A DNA stretch of 39,256 nt from Roseovarius sp. (GTDB taxonomy: Bacteria > Pseudomonadota > Alphaproteobacteria > Rhodobacterales > Rhodobacteraceae), in assembly GCA_023260815.1 (NCBI GenBank), contig JALQUE010000425.1:1-39256 (forward strand), given 5' to 3'. Positions 31,122-39,256 of this stretch are shown here, one piece after another. The number at the start of each line of letters is the position of its first letter. The stretch's first letter is position 1. The notes under the pieces were generated by a model. It ran no database searches. It saw nothing but the letters and a program-made list of their open reading frames with translations, and had not been told where the DNA came from. The position numbers and the translations under genes are program-made.

Positions 31122-31817
31122 ATGGAACCGATCACAGCTCCCGTCCTGCCATCCGCACCGAAGGCGCCTGTCCCTCTGACCCCGGTGGCAAGCCCTGCTT
31201 CCACGGCAACCCCACAACCTGCGCTCAGCGCGGATTTTGAGACGTTCTTGAAAATGTTGACCGCGCAGATGCGCAATCAGGACCCCCTGAACCCAGTCGA
31301 ATCCTCTGATTTCGCGGTGCAACTTGCGACCTTTTCGACGGTGGAACAGCAGGTTCGCACCAATGATCTGCTCGAAACACTGGGCGACCGGATGGGGGCC
31401 ATGGGCATGTCGCAGCTGTCTGGCTGGGTCGGTATGGAGGCGCGCGCAACAGTGCCTGTTCAGTTCGATGGCGCGCCGGTCACCCTCACGCTTGCGCCAG
31501 CGCCTTTTGCCGATGTTGCCCAGATCGTCGCGCGCGATAGCACGGGCACCATCGTGCAGCGCAGTGATGTGGCGGCGCAGGGCGGCACCGTGCAATGGGC
31601 GGGTGTCGGGCCGGATGGCACGCCGCTGCCGTCAGGGCGATATGACCTGTCGGTCGACTCCTTCTCCAACGGCGAAAGCCTTGGGGAAACCCCCGTGCAG
31701 GTGCATGGCCGCATCGTCGAGGCGCGCAACGATTCGGGGGCCATCACCCTTGTCCTTGACGCCGGGCAGGAGGTGGCCGCCGAAAGCATCCTCGGTTTGC
31801 GTCGTCCCGATACCTGA
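31122..31817 (+). CDS. flgD: Flagellar hook capping/assembly protein FlgD
   Basis: FlgD caps the growing hook to allow FlgE polymerisation. After a Pro/Ala-rich N-terminus, the diagnostic FETFLKMLTAQMRNQDPLNPVESSDFAVQLATFSTVEQQVRTNDLL is present, followed by the FlgD Ig/Tudor-like domain (DGTPLPSGRYDLSVDSFSNGE). Length 231 aa is normal. AAAGG lies seven bases before the ATG. It is the last clear flagellar gene on this side. Confidence 0.96.
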   Translation: MEPITAPVLPSAPKAPVPLTPVASPASTATPQPALSADFETFLKMLTAQMRNQDPLNPVESSDFAVQLATFSTVEQQVRTNDLLETLGDRMGAMGMSQLSGWVGMEARATVPVQFDGAPVTLTLAPAPFADVAQIVARDSTGTIVQRSDVAAQGGTVQWAGVGPDGTPLPSGRYDLSVDSFSNGESLGETPVQVHGRIVEARNDSGAITLVLDAGQEVAAESILGLRRPDT

Positions 31818-31892
31818 CCGCCCCTTGCCCCTGAAGGCGCGCTGCCCTAGCGTCCGGTGTTCCGATGCTCAACTGCGGATGCCGCTTGGCCG

Positions 31893-32774
31893 ATGATATC
31901 CACCCTGACGACACCCCCCGAAGCGCTGACGGCAGAGCTGCTGCATCACTGCGTGCTTGCGCCCGAGGATGACTGGACACCGCTGCCGGATCGTCGGGGC
32001 ATGCGCCTTTGGCGTGTGGATCGCATCGGTGCGCCTTCGGTGACGGTCAAGCTCTATTCCGCCGCAAGACCCGATCCGCTGTTTGCCGATGATCCCGCCC
32101 TTGACGCGGCGATGCTCACGCATCTGGCGAAGCACCGTCTGGCGCCCCGCCTGTTGTTCCAAGGGCCCACGCCGTCAGGCGCCTGTCTTGTGCATGACGA
32201 TGTGCCCGGCGCGCCGCAGCGGCAGGGCGCTTATCTTGTGGCCCGCGCCCTGCACAAGCTGCACGCGATCGCCCGTCCCTCCGGGCTTTGCCCAGCCCCT
32301 GATGGTAGCGCCGCACTGGCTGACCAGACCGTCACGATCCTGTCGGACTGCACATCGCCCGCTGCAACTGCGGCCCGCAACCTTGCACCCCAGGGTCATG
32401 TGCCGCCGTTGCAGCGCCCGGTCTTTCTTCATGGCGATCCGGTGCCCGACGCCATGATCGTAACGGAAACCGGCTTTCGTTGGGCTGGCCTGGGCTGCGC
32501 CGCTTCGGGTGATCCCAGCCACGATCTTGCCCTGTTCCTGTCCCCGGCCATGCATTTGTTGCGCGGGGCAGCGCCTCTTGGCCCTACGGAACGTGCCGCC
32601 TTTCTGGCCAGCTACCCCTGTCAGCAGACCGTTGCGCACTACCGGGCCTTGGCGCCCTGGTATCACTGGCGGATGTTGGCCTATTGCCTCTGGCGGCATG
32701 AGCACGGCGATTCGGCGGCCCGCCATGCCGTGCGCGCCGAAGAATCCGCCCTCAGACAGTCTCAGCGCGTGTGA
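31893..32774 (+). CDS. Phosphotransferase-fold (APH/choline kinase-like) protein, possibly degenerate
   Basis: The 293-aa product resembles aminoglycoside phosphotransferase/choline kinase proteins: a Brenner-type FLHGDPVPDAMIV and a downstream GDPSHDLALFL. The catalytic His-Gly-Asp is intact. However, the metal-binding Asn five residues after the Asp is Ala, and the DFG-like Asp (usually IDW before GDP) aligns to Gly in FRWAGLGCAASGDP. It may be a pseudokinase or may use a shifted ligand (the Asp before Ala). Substrate unknown. The ATG at 31893 is preferred to GTG 31857, though RBS support is weak. It is 75 bp after flgD and convergent with ubiB. Confidence 0.75.
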   Translation: MISTLTTPPEALTAELLHHCVLAPEDDWTPLPDRRGMRLWRVDRIGAPSVTVKLYSAARPDPLFADDPALDAAMLTHLAKHRLAPRLLFQGPTPSGACLVHDDVPGAPQRQGAYLVARALHKLHAIARPSGLCPAPDGSAALADQTVTILSDCTSPAATAARNLAPQGHVPPLQRPVFLHGDPVPDAMIVTETGFRWAGLGCAASGDPSHDLALFLSPAMHLLRGAAPLGPTERAAFLASYPCQQTVAHYRALAPWYHWRMLAYCLWRHEHGDSAARHAVRAEESALRQSQRV

Positions 32775-32844
32775 CCAAGGCGCCGCCGCGCCGATGACGG
32801 GCCTGATCCAGCACCTTGAAACGAATAGGCGGCATGTCCCGCCG

Positions 32845-34377
32845 TCAGATCAACCAGAACGCAGCAAGACTTGCAGCGATTCCCGTCACGGCACCGCCCG
32901 CCGCCCACAAGGCCGGCACCAGACGGCTGGGGGGCGGCGGCGGCGCGTTGGGCGCCGAGCTTCGGATCAGCGCGTTTTCCACGATCCCCGGTAGGCGCGG
33001 GCCGTAACGCATCAGAACCGCCAGCGTCTTTTGCAGATCCCTTGCCGCCGCGCGCGGTCCGATATTCTTGCGAATGTAATCTTCGACAACCGGGCGGGCG
33101 ACCTGCCATATGTTGATCTGCGGGCTCAGCGACCGGGCGACGCCTTCAACCACGACCATCGTGCGTTGCAGCAAAATCAGCTCGGTTCGGGTTTCCATGC
33201 CGAACCTCTCGGTCACTTCGAACAGGTAACTCAGCAGCTTGCCCATCGAAATCTGGCTGGCATCCATGCCGAAGATCGGCTCGCCCACAGCACGCAGCGC
33301 CCGTGCAAAAGCATCCACATCCCGGTCCGCAGGCACATACCCGGCTTCGAAATGCACCTCGGCCACCCGGCGATAATCCCGCCTGATGAAACCATACAGG
33401 ATCTCGGCATAGACCTTGCGGGTATATTCGTCGATATGGCCCATGATCCCGAAATCATAGGCAAGAATATCCCCCGAGGGCGCCACCTTGAGGTTGCCCT
33501 GATGCATGTCGGCGTGAAAATACCCATCTCGCAGCGCATGGCTCAGGAACAGTTGCAGCACGCGTTCGCCAAGCTCTTCGCGGTTATGTCCTGCCGCATC
33601 CAGCGCCGCATTGTCGCCCAGGGGCAGGCCGTCGGCCCAAGTCATCGTCATGACGCGGCGGCCCGACAGTGGCCATTTGATCGCCGGCAGGTCAAATCCC
33701 GCATCATTGGACGTGTTGGCTGCGAATTCACCCGCTGAGGCCGCTTCCAGCCGCAAATCCAGTTCACCCATGACCACGCCTTCGAAATGCGCGATCACGT
33801 CGGTTGGCCGCAAGCGCCGCGATCCGGGCGACAGAAATTCGATCGTGCGCGCGGCGAAATAGAACGCGTCGATATCGCGGCGGAACGCCCGTTCGATCCC
33901 TGGGCGCAACACCTTGACCGCCACCACCTCGCCCGTGCCGCGCAGTTCGGCGCGGTGGACCTGCGCAATCGACGCCGCGGCCACCGGCTCGCTGAAATTG
34001 TCGAACACCGTCTCTACGGGCTGGCCCAGTTGTTCGGCCACCTGCCGTTTGGCCTCGGTCACCGAAAACGGCGGCAGCTTGTCCTGCAACACGCGCAATT
34101 GCGTCGCCAATTCGTCGCCCACCAGATCGGGACGCGTCGACAGGATCTGGCCAAACTTGATATAGGCCGGTCCAAGGGCGGTCAGCGCCCGTGTCGCCGG
34201 TGGCACGGACGGATCACCGCGATAGCCCAACCACTGAAACGGCCAGGCCAGCACCCGCATCGTCACCCGCACCAGCGGCGGGGCGTCGAACGCATCCATG
34301 ACCTTGGCCATCGCGCCCGTGCGCTCCAGTGTGGCGCCGGTCACGATCAGCCGCAGGATATTGTGCGGACCTCTCAT
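32845..34377 (-). CDS. ubiB: Ubiquinone biosynthesis kinase-like protein UbiB
   Basis: UbiB is an ADCK/COQ8-type atypical kinase or ATPase needed for ubiquinone synthesis at the inner membrane. The KxGQ motif (AYIKFGQILSTRPDLV), an alanine-rich loop (PVAAASIAQVHRAEL), the catalytic region (FHADMHQGNLKV) and the metal-binding YDFGIMG are present. The C-terminus has a hydrophobic membrane helix (PALWAAGGAVTGIAASLAAFWLI). Length 510 aa is typical. The start abuts the ubiE stop, so the two are co-transcribed. Confidence 0.96.
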   Translation of the reverse strand: MRGPHNILRLIVTGATLERTGAMAKVMDAFDAPPLVRVTMRVLAWPFQWLGYRGDPSVPPATRALTALGPAYIKFGQILSTRPDLVGDELATQLRVLQDKLPPFSVTEAKRQVAEQLGQPVETVFDNFSEPVAAASIAQVHRAELRGTGEVVAVKVLRPGIERAFRRDIDAFYFAARTIEFLSPGSRRLRPTDVIAHFEGVVMGELDLRLEAASAGEFAANTSNDAGFDLPAIKWPLSGRRVMTMTWADGLPLGDNAALDAAGHNREELGERVLQLFLSHALRDGYFHADMHQGNLKVAPSGDILAYDFGIMGHIDEYTRKVYAEILYGFIRRDYRRVAEVHFEAGYVPADRDVDAFARALRAVGEPIFGMDASQISMGKLLSYLFEVTERFGMETRTELILLQRTMVVVEGVARSLSPQINIWQVARPVVEDYIRKNIGPRAAARDLQKTLAVLMRYGPRLPGIVENALIRSSAPNAPPPPPSRLVPALWAAGGAVTGIAASLAAFWLI

Positions 34378-35121
34378 TCAGATCTTCCAGCCGGAATGCA
34401 GACAGGCGACGCCAAGGCTCAGGTTGCGATATTTCGCGTTTTCAAACCCTGCCGCCCGGACCATCTCGAGAAAGGTCTCCTGATCCGGAAACTTGCGAAT
34501 CGACTCGACCAGATACTGATAGCTGTCCCTGTCCCCGGCGATCATCTGCCCCATGCGCGGGATGATGTTGAAGGAATACAGGTCATAGGCCCATTGCATC
34601 AGGTCGTTGGGAATCTGGCTGAACTCCAGCACCATCAGCCGTCCGCCGGGTTTGAGAACGCGAAACGCTTCGTTCAGCGCCTCTTGCGGGCGGGTGACGT
34701 TCCGGATGCCAAAGCTGATCGTGTACACGTCAAAGCTGTTGTCCTCGAAGGGCAGGGCCATCGCATCGCCCACGATCCAATCCAGCCTGTCCTCCATCTG
34801 CGCGGCTTCTGCCCGTTTGCGGCCTTCCACCAGCATCGGTTCGGTCAGGTCCAGAACCGTGGCATGGCCCGACCCCGCACGCTTGAGAAACCGAAAGCTG
34901 ATATCGCCGGTGCCGCCCGCCACATCCAGCAGCCTCTGGCCGGGACGCGGCGCCAGCCAGTCCATCATCGCATCCTTCCAGATGCGGTGGATGCCAAAGG
35001 ACATCGCATCGTTCATCACATCGTATTTCGACGCGACCGAGCCGAAAACGCCCCGCACGCGGCCCGCCTTCTCGCTTTCGGGCACATCCTCGAATCCGAA
35101 ATGGGTGGTTTTCTCGTTCAT
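34378..35121 (-). CDS. ubiE: Demethylmenaquinone/2-methoxy-6-polyprenyl-1,4-benzoquinol methyltransferase UbiE
   Basis: UbiE is the SAM-dependent C-methyltransferase of ubiquinone (and menaquinone) synthesis. [46 protein letters not shown] is the family N-terminus, [15 protein letters not shown] is the SAM-binding motif, and [36 protein letters not shown] is a later signature. The ATG at 35121 gives 247 aa; a GTG at 35154 would add 11 residues and cannot be excluded. It is divergent from mutM and directly followed by ubiB. Confidence 0.96.
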   Translation of the reverse strand: MNEKTTHFGFEDVPESEKAGRVRGVFGSVASKYDVMNDAMSFGIHRIWKDAMMDWLAPRPGQRLLDVAGGTGDISFRFLKRAGSGHATVLDLTEPMLVEGRKRAEAAQMEDRLDWIVGDAMALPFEDNSFDVYTISFGIRNVTRPQEALNEAFRVLKPGGRLMVLEFSQIPNDLMQWAYDLYSFNIIPRMGQMIAGDRDSYQYLVESIRKFPDQETFLEMVRAAGFENAKYRNLSLGVACLHSGWKI

Positions 35122-35183
35122 TCTCGTGTCCGGGCCTTGCCGTTCATTCGTCACGACCTTCTTATAGGGCGCCCGGGGGTGGA

Positions 35184-35189
35184 TACAAT
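35184..35189 (+). promoter_or_regulatory. Candidate -10 for mutM
   Basis: TACAAT lies 28 bases upstream of the mutM ATG, with a poor -35 (TTATAG at 35162-35167) 16 bases before it. It is read by eye as a sigma-70-type promoter and is tentative. Confidence 0.3.
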
Positions 35190-35216
35190 GCGCCCCTTTC
35201 GCAGAAGGTCCATACC

Positions 35217-36068
35217 ATGCCTGAATTGCCCGAGGTCGAGACAGTCCGCCGCGGCCTTGCCCCCGTGATGGAGGGCGCCGTGATCGCCCGCGCCGATGTG
35301 AATCGCCCCGATCTGCGCTGGCCGCTGCCCGTCGATATGGCCACCCGCCTGACCGGAAAGACCGTTCTGTCGCTGCGCCGGCGGTCGAAATACATCCTCG
35401 CCGATCTCTCCTCGGGGGAAACGCTGCTCATTCATCTGGGCATGTCGGGCCGGATGACCGTTTCGGGCGATCCTCTGGGCGCGTTCCACCATGAACACCC
35501 TGCACCCGCGAAACACGATCACGTCGTCTTTCACATGGACAATGGCGCGCGCGTCACCTTCAACGATCCGCGTCGCTTCGGCGCGATGGATCTGATCGCC
35601 ACGCCCACCGCCGATAGCCACCCCTTGCTGGCCAAAATCGGGCCGGAACCCTTGGGGAACCAGTTCGATGAACGCTACCTCGCCGAGGCCCTTTCAGGAC
35701 GCAACACACCCATCAAATCCGCCCTTCTGGATCAGCGAATCGTCGCGGGTCTTGGCAATATCTACGTCTGCGAGGCGCTCTATCGGGCGCGTGTTTCCCC
35801 GAAACGCCGGGCGCGCAATCTGTCGCGGGCGCGCGCCGAAGCGCTGGTTCCGATCATCCGCGACGTGCTCCGCGACGCGATCGAGGCGGGCGGCTCTTCG
35901 CTGCGCGATTACCGGCAGGCGGATGGCGAACTTGGTTATTTTCAACACAGTTTCGACGTCTACGACCGCGAGGGCGACCCCTGCCGCACCGAAGGTTGTC
36001 GCGGCACCATCACCCGCATCGTGCAATCGGGGCGATCCAGCTTCTATTGCACATTATGCCAAAGATGA
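35217..36068 (+). CDS. mutM: Formamidopyrimidine-DNA glycosylase MutM (Fpg)
   Basis: MutM removes 8-oxoguanine and formamidopyrimidines from DNA. The N-terminus [13 protein letters not shown] provides the catalytic Pro and Glu, and the RRRSKYIL Lys is conserved. The C-terminal zinc finger has four Cys: [26 protein letters not shown]. The helix-two-turn-helix region ([48 protein letters not shown]) is clear. Length 283 aa is normal. AGAAGG lies eight bases before the ATG. Confidence 0.97.
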   Translation: MPELPEVETVRRGLAPVMEGAVIARADVNRPDLRWPLPVDMATRLTGKTVLSLRRRSKYILADLSSGETLLIHLGMSGRMTVSGDPLGAFHHEHPAPAKHDHVVFHMDNGARVTFNDPRRFGAMDLIATPTADSHPLLAKIGPEPLGNQFDERYLAEALSGRNTPIKSALLDQRIVAGLGNIYVCEALYRARVSPKRRARNLSRARAEALVPIIRDVLRDAIEAGGSSLRDYRQADGELGYFQHSFDVYDREGDPCRTEGCRGTITRIVQSGRSSFYCTLCQR

Positions 36069-36133
36069 GGTTGATCCACGCGCGATCAGTGGTAAGGAAT
36101 CCGTCCTGACAGAAACAAGCGAAAGCAGATTTC

Positions 36134-36910
36134 ATGGCCTATGAGACGATCATCGTCGAAATAGAAGACCACGTCGCCCTCATCAAACTCAACCGCCCTG
36201 ACGCCCTGAACGCGCTGAATGCCCAGCTCATGACCGAGCTTTGCACGGCCCTGAAGGACGCACAGGCGAATGACAAGGTGCGCTGCATCATCCTCACCGG
36301 CTCCGACAAGGCATTCGCCGCGGGCGCCGATATCAAGATGATGAGCGAAAAAGGCTTCGTCGATGTGTTTTCCGAAGACCTGTTCGGTCCGGAAAGCGAT
36401 GCGATCATGCGCGTGCGCAAACCCATTATCGCCGCCGTTTCGGGCTACGCGCTCGGGGGCGGCTGTGAACTGGCGATGATGTGCGATTTCATCATTGCCT
36501 CCGACACTGCCAAATTCGGCCAGCCCGAGATAAATCTCGGCGTCATGGCGGGCCTTGGCGGAAGCCAGCGCCTGACCCGCTTCATCGGCAAATCCAAGGC
36601 GATGGACATGAACCTGACGGGCCGGTTCATGGATGCCGAAGAGGCCGAGCGTTCGGGGCTGGTCAGCCGCGTCGTGCCGGTCAAGAAGCTGATGGACGAA
36701 GCCCGCAGCGCCGCCGACAAGATTGCCGAGAAATCCATGATCACCGTCATGGCGGTCAAGGAATCGGTGAATCGCTCCTATGAAACGACCCTGCGTGAAG
36801 GGCTGTTGTTCGAACGCCGCGTCTTTCACTCGCTCTTCGCGACTGAAGATCAGGCCGAAGGCATGGCCGCGTTCGTCGAAAAGCGCGAGCCGCAGTTCCG
36901 CGACAAGTGA
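36134..36910 (+). CDS. Enoyl-CoA hydratase/isomerase family protein
   Basis: This crotonase-fold enzyme probably hydrates enoyl-CoA thioesters in fatty acid or short-chain acyl-CoA breakdown. The oxyanion-hole sequence [10 protein letters not shown] and the family signature [53 protein letters not shown] are present. Length 258 aa is typical. Which substrate is used cannot be told from the sequence. It follows mutM by 65 bp and is closed by a strong stem-loop. Confidence 0.94.
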   Translation: MAYETIIVEIEDHVALIKLNRPDALNALNAQLMTELCTALKDAQANDKVRCIILTGSDKAFAAGADIKMMSEKGFVDVFSEDLFGPESDAIMRVRKPIIAAVSGYALGGGCELAMMCDFIIASDTAKFGQPEINLGVMAGLGGSQRLTRFIGKSKAMDMNLTGRFMDAEEAERSGLVSRVVPVKKLMDEARSAADKIAEKSMITVMAVKESVNRSYETTLREGLLFERRVFHSLFATEDQAEGMAAFVEKREPQFRDK

Positions 36911-36918
36911 CATCAGCC

Positions 36919-36946
36919 GGGCAAGGCCGTTCAAACGGCCTTGCCC
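36919..36946 (+). terminator. Strong stem-loop after enoyl-CoA hydratase
   Basis: GGGCAAGGCCGT and ACGGCCTTGCCC form a perfect 12-bp stem with a TCAA loop, eight bases after the stop. There is no T run, so termination would rest on hairpin strength. Confidence 0.7.
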
Positions 36947-36985
36947 CGACGCCCGATCGTGGTCCTGACCTTTGACGCCGGGACC

Positions 36986-37005
36986 ACGCGGTTTTCAAAC
37001 CGCGT
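36986..37005. repeat. Second hairpin in ech-rpsT gap
   Basis: ACGCGGTTT and AAACCGCGT form a 9-bp inverted repeat around TC. TTCAA(A/G)C-type words recur nearby in the 304-bp gap between the hydratase and rpsT genes (36911-37214). I see no ORF I would accept there. Confidence 0.5.
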
Positions 37006-37065
37006 CTCCACCGCGCAGCTTTCAAGCCGCCCCCGGTTTCAAACAGCACCCAGTCAATTTCGGCT

Positions 37066-37093
37066 TTGCAATCTTCGCGAACTTGGCTATAGG
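37066..37093 (+). promoter_or_regulatory. Candidate rpsT promoter
   Basis: TTGCAA and TATAGG with a 16-base spacer lie about 120 bases before rpsT, leaving a leader where S20 autoregulation could act. A second TATAGA lies at 37177-37182 without a matching -35. Tentative. Confidence 0.35.
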
Positions 37094-37214
37094 CCTCCGT
37101 CATACATGCGCGTGCGGCCCGCTCTGGCCAGAATCACCTCCGGTCGATACATCGTCCGTTCGGGTTGCCTCCGCGCTATAGAGACACCAAAACCTGACAG
37201 AGGTCCGATTCAAA

Positions 37215-37478
37215 ATGGCAAATACGCCCCAGTCCAAAAAACGCGCCCGCCAGAGCGAGCGTCGCCTGAACGTCAACAAGGCACGCCGTTCGCGCATCCG
37301 CACCTACCTCCGCAAAGTCGAAGAAGCGATCGCTGCCGGCGACAAGGACGCGGCACAGGCCGCGCTTCGCGCAGCCCAGCCCGAACTGATGCGCGGCGTG
37401 ACCAAAGGCGTCTTCCACAAGAACACTGCATCGCGCAAGATGTCGCGTCTTTCGTCGCGTGTGAAGTCGCTCGGCTAA
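37215..37478 (+). CDS. rpsT: 30S ribosomal protein S20
   Basis: S20 is a primary 16S rRNA-binding protein of the small subunit. [39 protein letters not shown] and the C-terminal [23 protein letters not shown] are diagnostic. Length 87 aa is standard. It is a single gene closed by an intrinsic terminator, upstream of dnaA. Confidence 0.98.
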   Translation: MANTPQSKKRARQSERRLNVNKARRSRIRTYLRKVEEAIAAGDKDAAQAALRAAQPELMRGVTKGVFHKNTASRKMSRLSSRVKSLG

Positions 37479-37512
37479 GGCGCTACGCGCCAAATCCCTA
37501 AAGCATTGATAC

Positions 37513-37541
37513 AAAAGGCGCCGGCTTGTCCGGCGCTTTTT
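37513..37541 (+). terminator. Intrinsic terminator of rpsT
   Basis: GCGCCGG and CCGGCGC flank a five-base loop and are followed by six T. A preceding AAAAG pairs with part of the T tract and extends the stem. It sits 35 bases after the rpsT stop. Confidence 0.9.
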
Positions 37542-37542
37542 T

Positions 37543-37955
37543 GCGTTTGTGGCTTTCCTGATCGGGCCTGAGATTCTTTTCGCCCAAACCTTCTGTCAAG
37601 CGCGAAGTTCAGTTGCCGCCGCGCCTCCGGAGTTGGTAGTTTCGATGAGCGATTCAAGCTTGGGGGGACAAGCGGCGCAGCAGTGCGACGACAACGGGGT
37701 TTGTCGTCTGTATCAGGGTATTTTTTATCTGCGCCACGTCTGACAAGTTCGGTGCGCAACACATTCTGAAAGCGTGGTATCGGGACGTCCCGCGCGATCA
37801 GATTTGTTGCGTCTATTTGGATATCAAGGTCCGGTCGGGGCCATTCGCCTGCTGCAGCGATGCAGCGGACAAGAATGGTTTGTTCCGGATTTCCCCTCGG
37901 GTCGCGAGCCGCAACTGGCGAAGAACAAATGACGCGATGTCGAGACGGGGGAAGA
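37543..37955. other. Non-coding stretch upstream of dnaA
   Basis: The rpsT-dnaA gap is 477 bp. Beyond the terminator I find no acceptable gene, no TTATCCACA-type DnaA boxes on either strand, and no AT-rich 13-mer array. It probably holds the dnaA promoter and leader. oriC is not evident here. Confidence 0.6.
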
Positions 37956-39256
37956 ATGACGCAGGAACAATGGGGCCAATTAAAGCAGGACCTTCTGAAA
38001 TCGGTCGGAAAAAACAATTACACCAACTGGATTGAACCTCTGGAGCTTGCAGACGTCAACGAAGGCGTCGCCACATTCAGCGTTCCCACCAGTTTTCTGG
38101 GCAATTACGTCTCCCAGAATTTTGGGGATCTCATTCTCTACAAGGTGAACACCTTCGCGCCCGACATTCGCAGGGTTCAGTTCCGCGTCGCTGCCAATTC
38201 CGCCGTGCGCCCGGCGATGTCCCCGGCGGCTCAGGCGGATCGTGATGGTCTTTCCGACGCCTCCGCATCCGGGTCGCGGGCCTGCGCCGCGACACCCGTT
38301 GCCGATGCCGTTCAGACACAGCCCGCCTCCGATATCCGCCTCAACACCGCCCCGCTGGATGACAGGTTCACCTTCGACAGCTTCGTGGTCGGCAAACCGA
38401 ACGAGCTGGCCCATGCCGCGGCCCGGCGCGTCGCCGAAGGCGGTCCGGTCACGTTCAATCCGCTCTTTCTTTATGGGGGCGTCGGCCTCGGCAAGACGCA
38501 CCTGATGCACGCCATCGCCTGGGAGCTGAAACAGCGCAGCCCGGACCTCACGGTGCTGTACCTCTCGGCCGAGCAGTTCATGTATCGCTTCGTGCAGGCC
38601 CTGCGCGACCGCAAGATGATGGATTTCAAGGAAATGTTCCGCTCGGTCGATGTGCTGATGGTCGATGACGTGCAGTTCATCGCCGGCAAGGAAAGCACGC
38701 AGGAGGAATTCTTTCACACCTTCAATGCGCTGGTGGACCAGAACAAGCAGATCGTGATCTCCGGTGACCGCGCCCCGGGCGAGATCGCCAATCTCGAAGA
38801 TCGTATCAAGTCGCGTCTGCAATGCGGCCTTGTGGTCGATCTGCACCCCACCGATTACGAATTGCGCCTCGGCATCCTGCAATCCAAATCCGAGCATTAC
38901 GCCCGCCAATATCCCGATCTCAAGCTCTCCAACGGCGTGCTGGAATTTCTTGCCCACCGGATCAGCACCAATGTCCGCGTTCTCGAAGGCGCCCTGACCC
39001 GGCTTTTTGCCTTCGCCTCGCTGGTCGGTCACGAGATCACTCTGGAACTGACCCAAGATTGTCTTGCCGACATCCTGCGCGCCTCCGAGCGCAAGGTCAG
39101 CGTCGAGGAAATCCAGCGCCAGGTGGCCGATCACTACAACATCCGCCTCAGCGAGATGATCGGCCCCAAGCGCCTGCGCGCCTTTGCCCGGCCCCGTCAG
39201 GTGGCGATGTATCTGTGCAAGCAGATGACCAGCCGCTCGCTGCCGGAAATCGGCCG
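37956..39256 (+). CDS. dnaA: Chromosomal replication initiator DnaA, 3' end cut by window
   Basis: DnaA binds oriC, opens the duplex and loads the helicase. MTQEQWGQLKQDLLKSVGKNNYTNWIEPLE is the domain I start. A variable Ala/Ser-rich linker is domain II, and the AAA+ domain follows, with Walker A GGVGLGKT at about residues 174-181 and Walker B VLMVDDVQF. Domain IV has begun and breaks off at the DnaA signature (AMYLCKQMTSRSLPEIG). About 433 codons are in the window. The ATG at 37956 is preferred to the in-frame ATG at 37929 because the family N-terminus starts there. It is absent from the ORF track because it lacks a stop here. Confidence 0.97.
   Translation, partial: MTQEQWGQLKQDLLKSVGKNNYTNWIEPLELADVNEGVATFSVPTSFLGNYVSQNFGDLILYKVNTFAPDIRRVQFRVAANSAVRPAMSPAAQADRDGLSDASASGSRACAATPVADAVQTQPASDIRLNTAPLDDRFTFDSFVVGKPNELAHAAARRVAEGGPVTFNPLFLYGGVGLGKTHLMHAIAWELKQRSPDLTVLYLSAEQFMYRFVQALRDRKMMDFKEMFRSVDVLMVDDVQFIAGKESTQEEFFHTFNALVDQNKQIVISGDRAPGEIANLEDRIKSRLQCGLVVDLHPTDYELRLGILQSKSEHYARQYPDLKLSNGVLEFLAHRISTNVRVLEGALTRLFAFASLVGHEITLELTQDCLADILRASERKVSVEEIQRQVADHYNIRLSEMIGPKRLRAFARPRQVAMYLCKQMTSRSLPEIG

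Noticed and set aside
33787-35268. A 493-aa plus-strand ORF antisense to ubiB and ubiE.
   Set aside because: It is the shadow of two strongly recognised genes and has a low-complexity His/Arg/Gln composition.
37549-37743. A 64-aa ORF between rpsT and dnaA.
   Set aside because: It starts inside the tail of the rpsT terminator region, has no ribosome binding site or recognisable motif.
37479-37955. Chromosomal origin next to dnaA.
   Set aside because: No TTATCCACA-like DnaA box cluster or AT-rich unwinding region was seen; the closest word (TTATCTGCG) has three mismatches.
37980-39134. A 384-aa minus-strand ORF over dnaA.
   Set aside because: dnaA on the plus strand is unambiguous; the antisense frame is a GC-rich shadow.
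1-39256. CRISPR arrays, insertion sequences, toxin-antitoxin or defence genes.
   Set aside because: No direct-repeat/spacer pattern, transposase or defence-type protein was seen on either strand.

Overview
The window reads as part of an alphaproteobacterial chromosome, most likely Rhodobacteraceae (Roseobacter group). Evidence: the ubiB-ubiE / mutM-enoyl-CoA hydratase-rpsT-dnaA neighbourhood, the alphaproteobacterial flagellin regulators FlaF and FlbT next to a short flagellin, the MotE-like and DUF1217-like proteins, the Rhodobacter-type DnaA N-terminus (MTQEQWG), and GC-rich codon use. Assignments rest on reading the sequence and family knowledge; no database search was run.

Left edge (1-108): the 3' half of a tRNA-Thr(CGT) gene, from anticodon loop to CCA, with no matching 5' half. 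This is the classic scar of tyrosine-recombinase integration and implies that an integrated element ends here and extends left of the window.

Flagellar supercluster (263-31817): about 34 genes in alternating transcription units. (1) + : motB, flgE, flgK, flgL, flgI. (2) - : fliF, fliH, fliN, fliP. (3) + : fliL, a small membrane/coiled-coil protein, motE-like, motA, a 741-aa periplasmic protein, a lytic transglycosylase, flhA, fliR, flhB, a FliJ-like coiled coil. (4) - : flgB, flgC, fliE, fliQ, flgF, flgG, flgA, flgH, a second fliL-like gene. (5) + : fliI. (6) - : flaF, flbT, a DUF1217-like gene, and upstream of them the flagellin fliC. (7) - : flgJ (rod-binding domain only), flgN-like. (8) + : fliK, flgD. 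Together they encode most of the rod, hook, rings, export gate, ATPase, stator, filament and junction. fliG, fliM, fliO, fliD, fliS and sigma factors are not seen. TTAA-N7-TTAA-like CtrA-type boxes lie in five intergenic regions (motB, fliF/fliL, flgB/fliI, fliC, flgJ/fliK), suggesting CtrA control, as known for roseobacter motility.

Housekeeping flank (31893-39256): a phosphotransferase-fold protein that seems to lack key metal-binding residues, ubiB and ubiE (ubiquinone synthesis), divergent mutM, enoyl-CoA hydratase, rpsT with a clear terminator, a 477-bp non-coding stretch, and dnaA running off the right edge.

Best leads: the tRNA-Thr integration scar; the 741-aa periplasmic partner candidate for the stator, encoded next to motE and motA; the shared CtrA-like boxes; the structured fliC leader beside flbT/flaF; the degenerate kinase; and in-frame repeats in fliK and the small fliL-operon protein. 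I see no sign of a defence, CRISPR or biosynthetic system.
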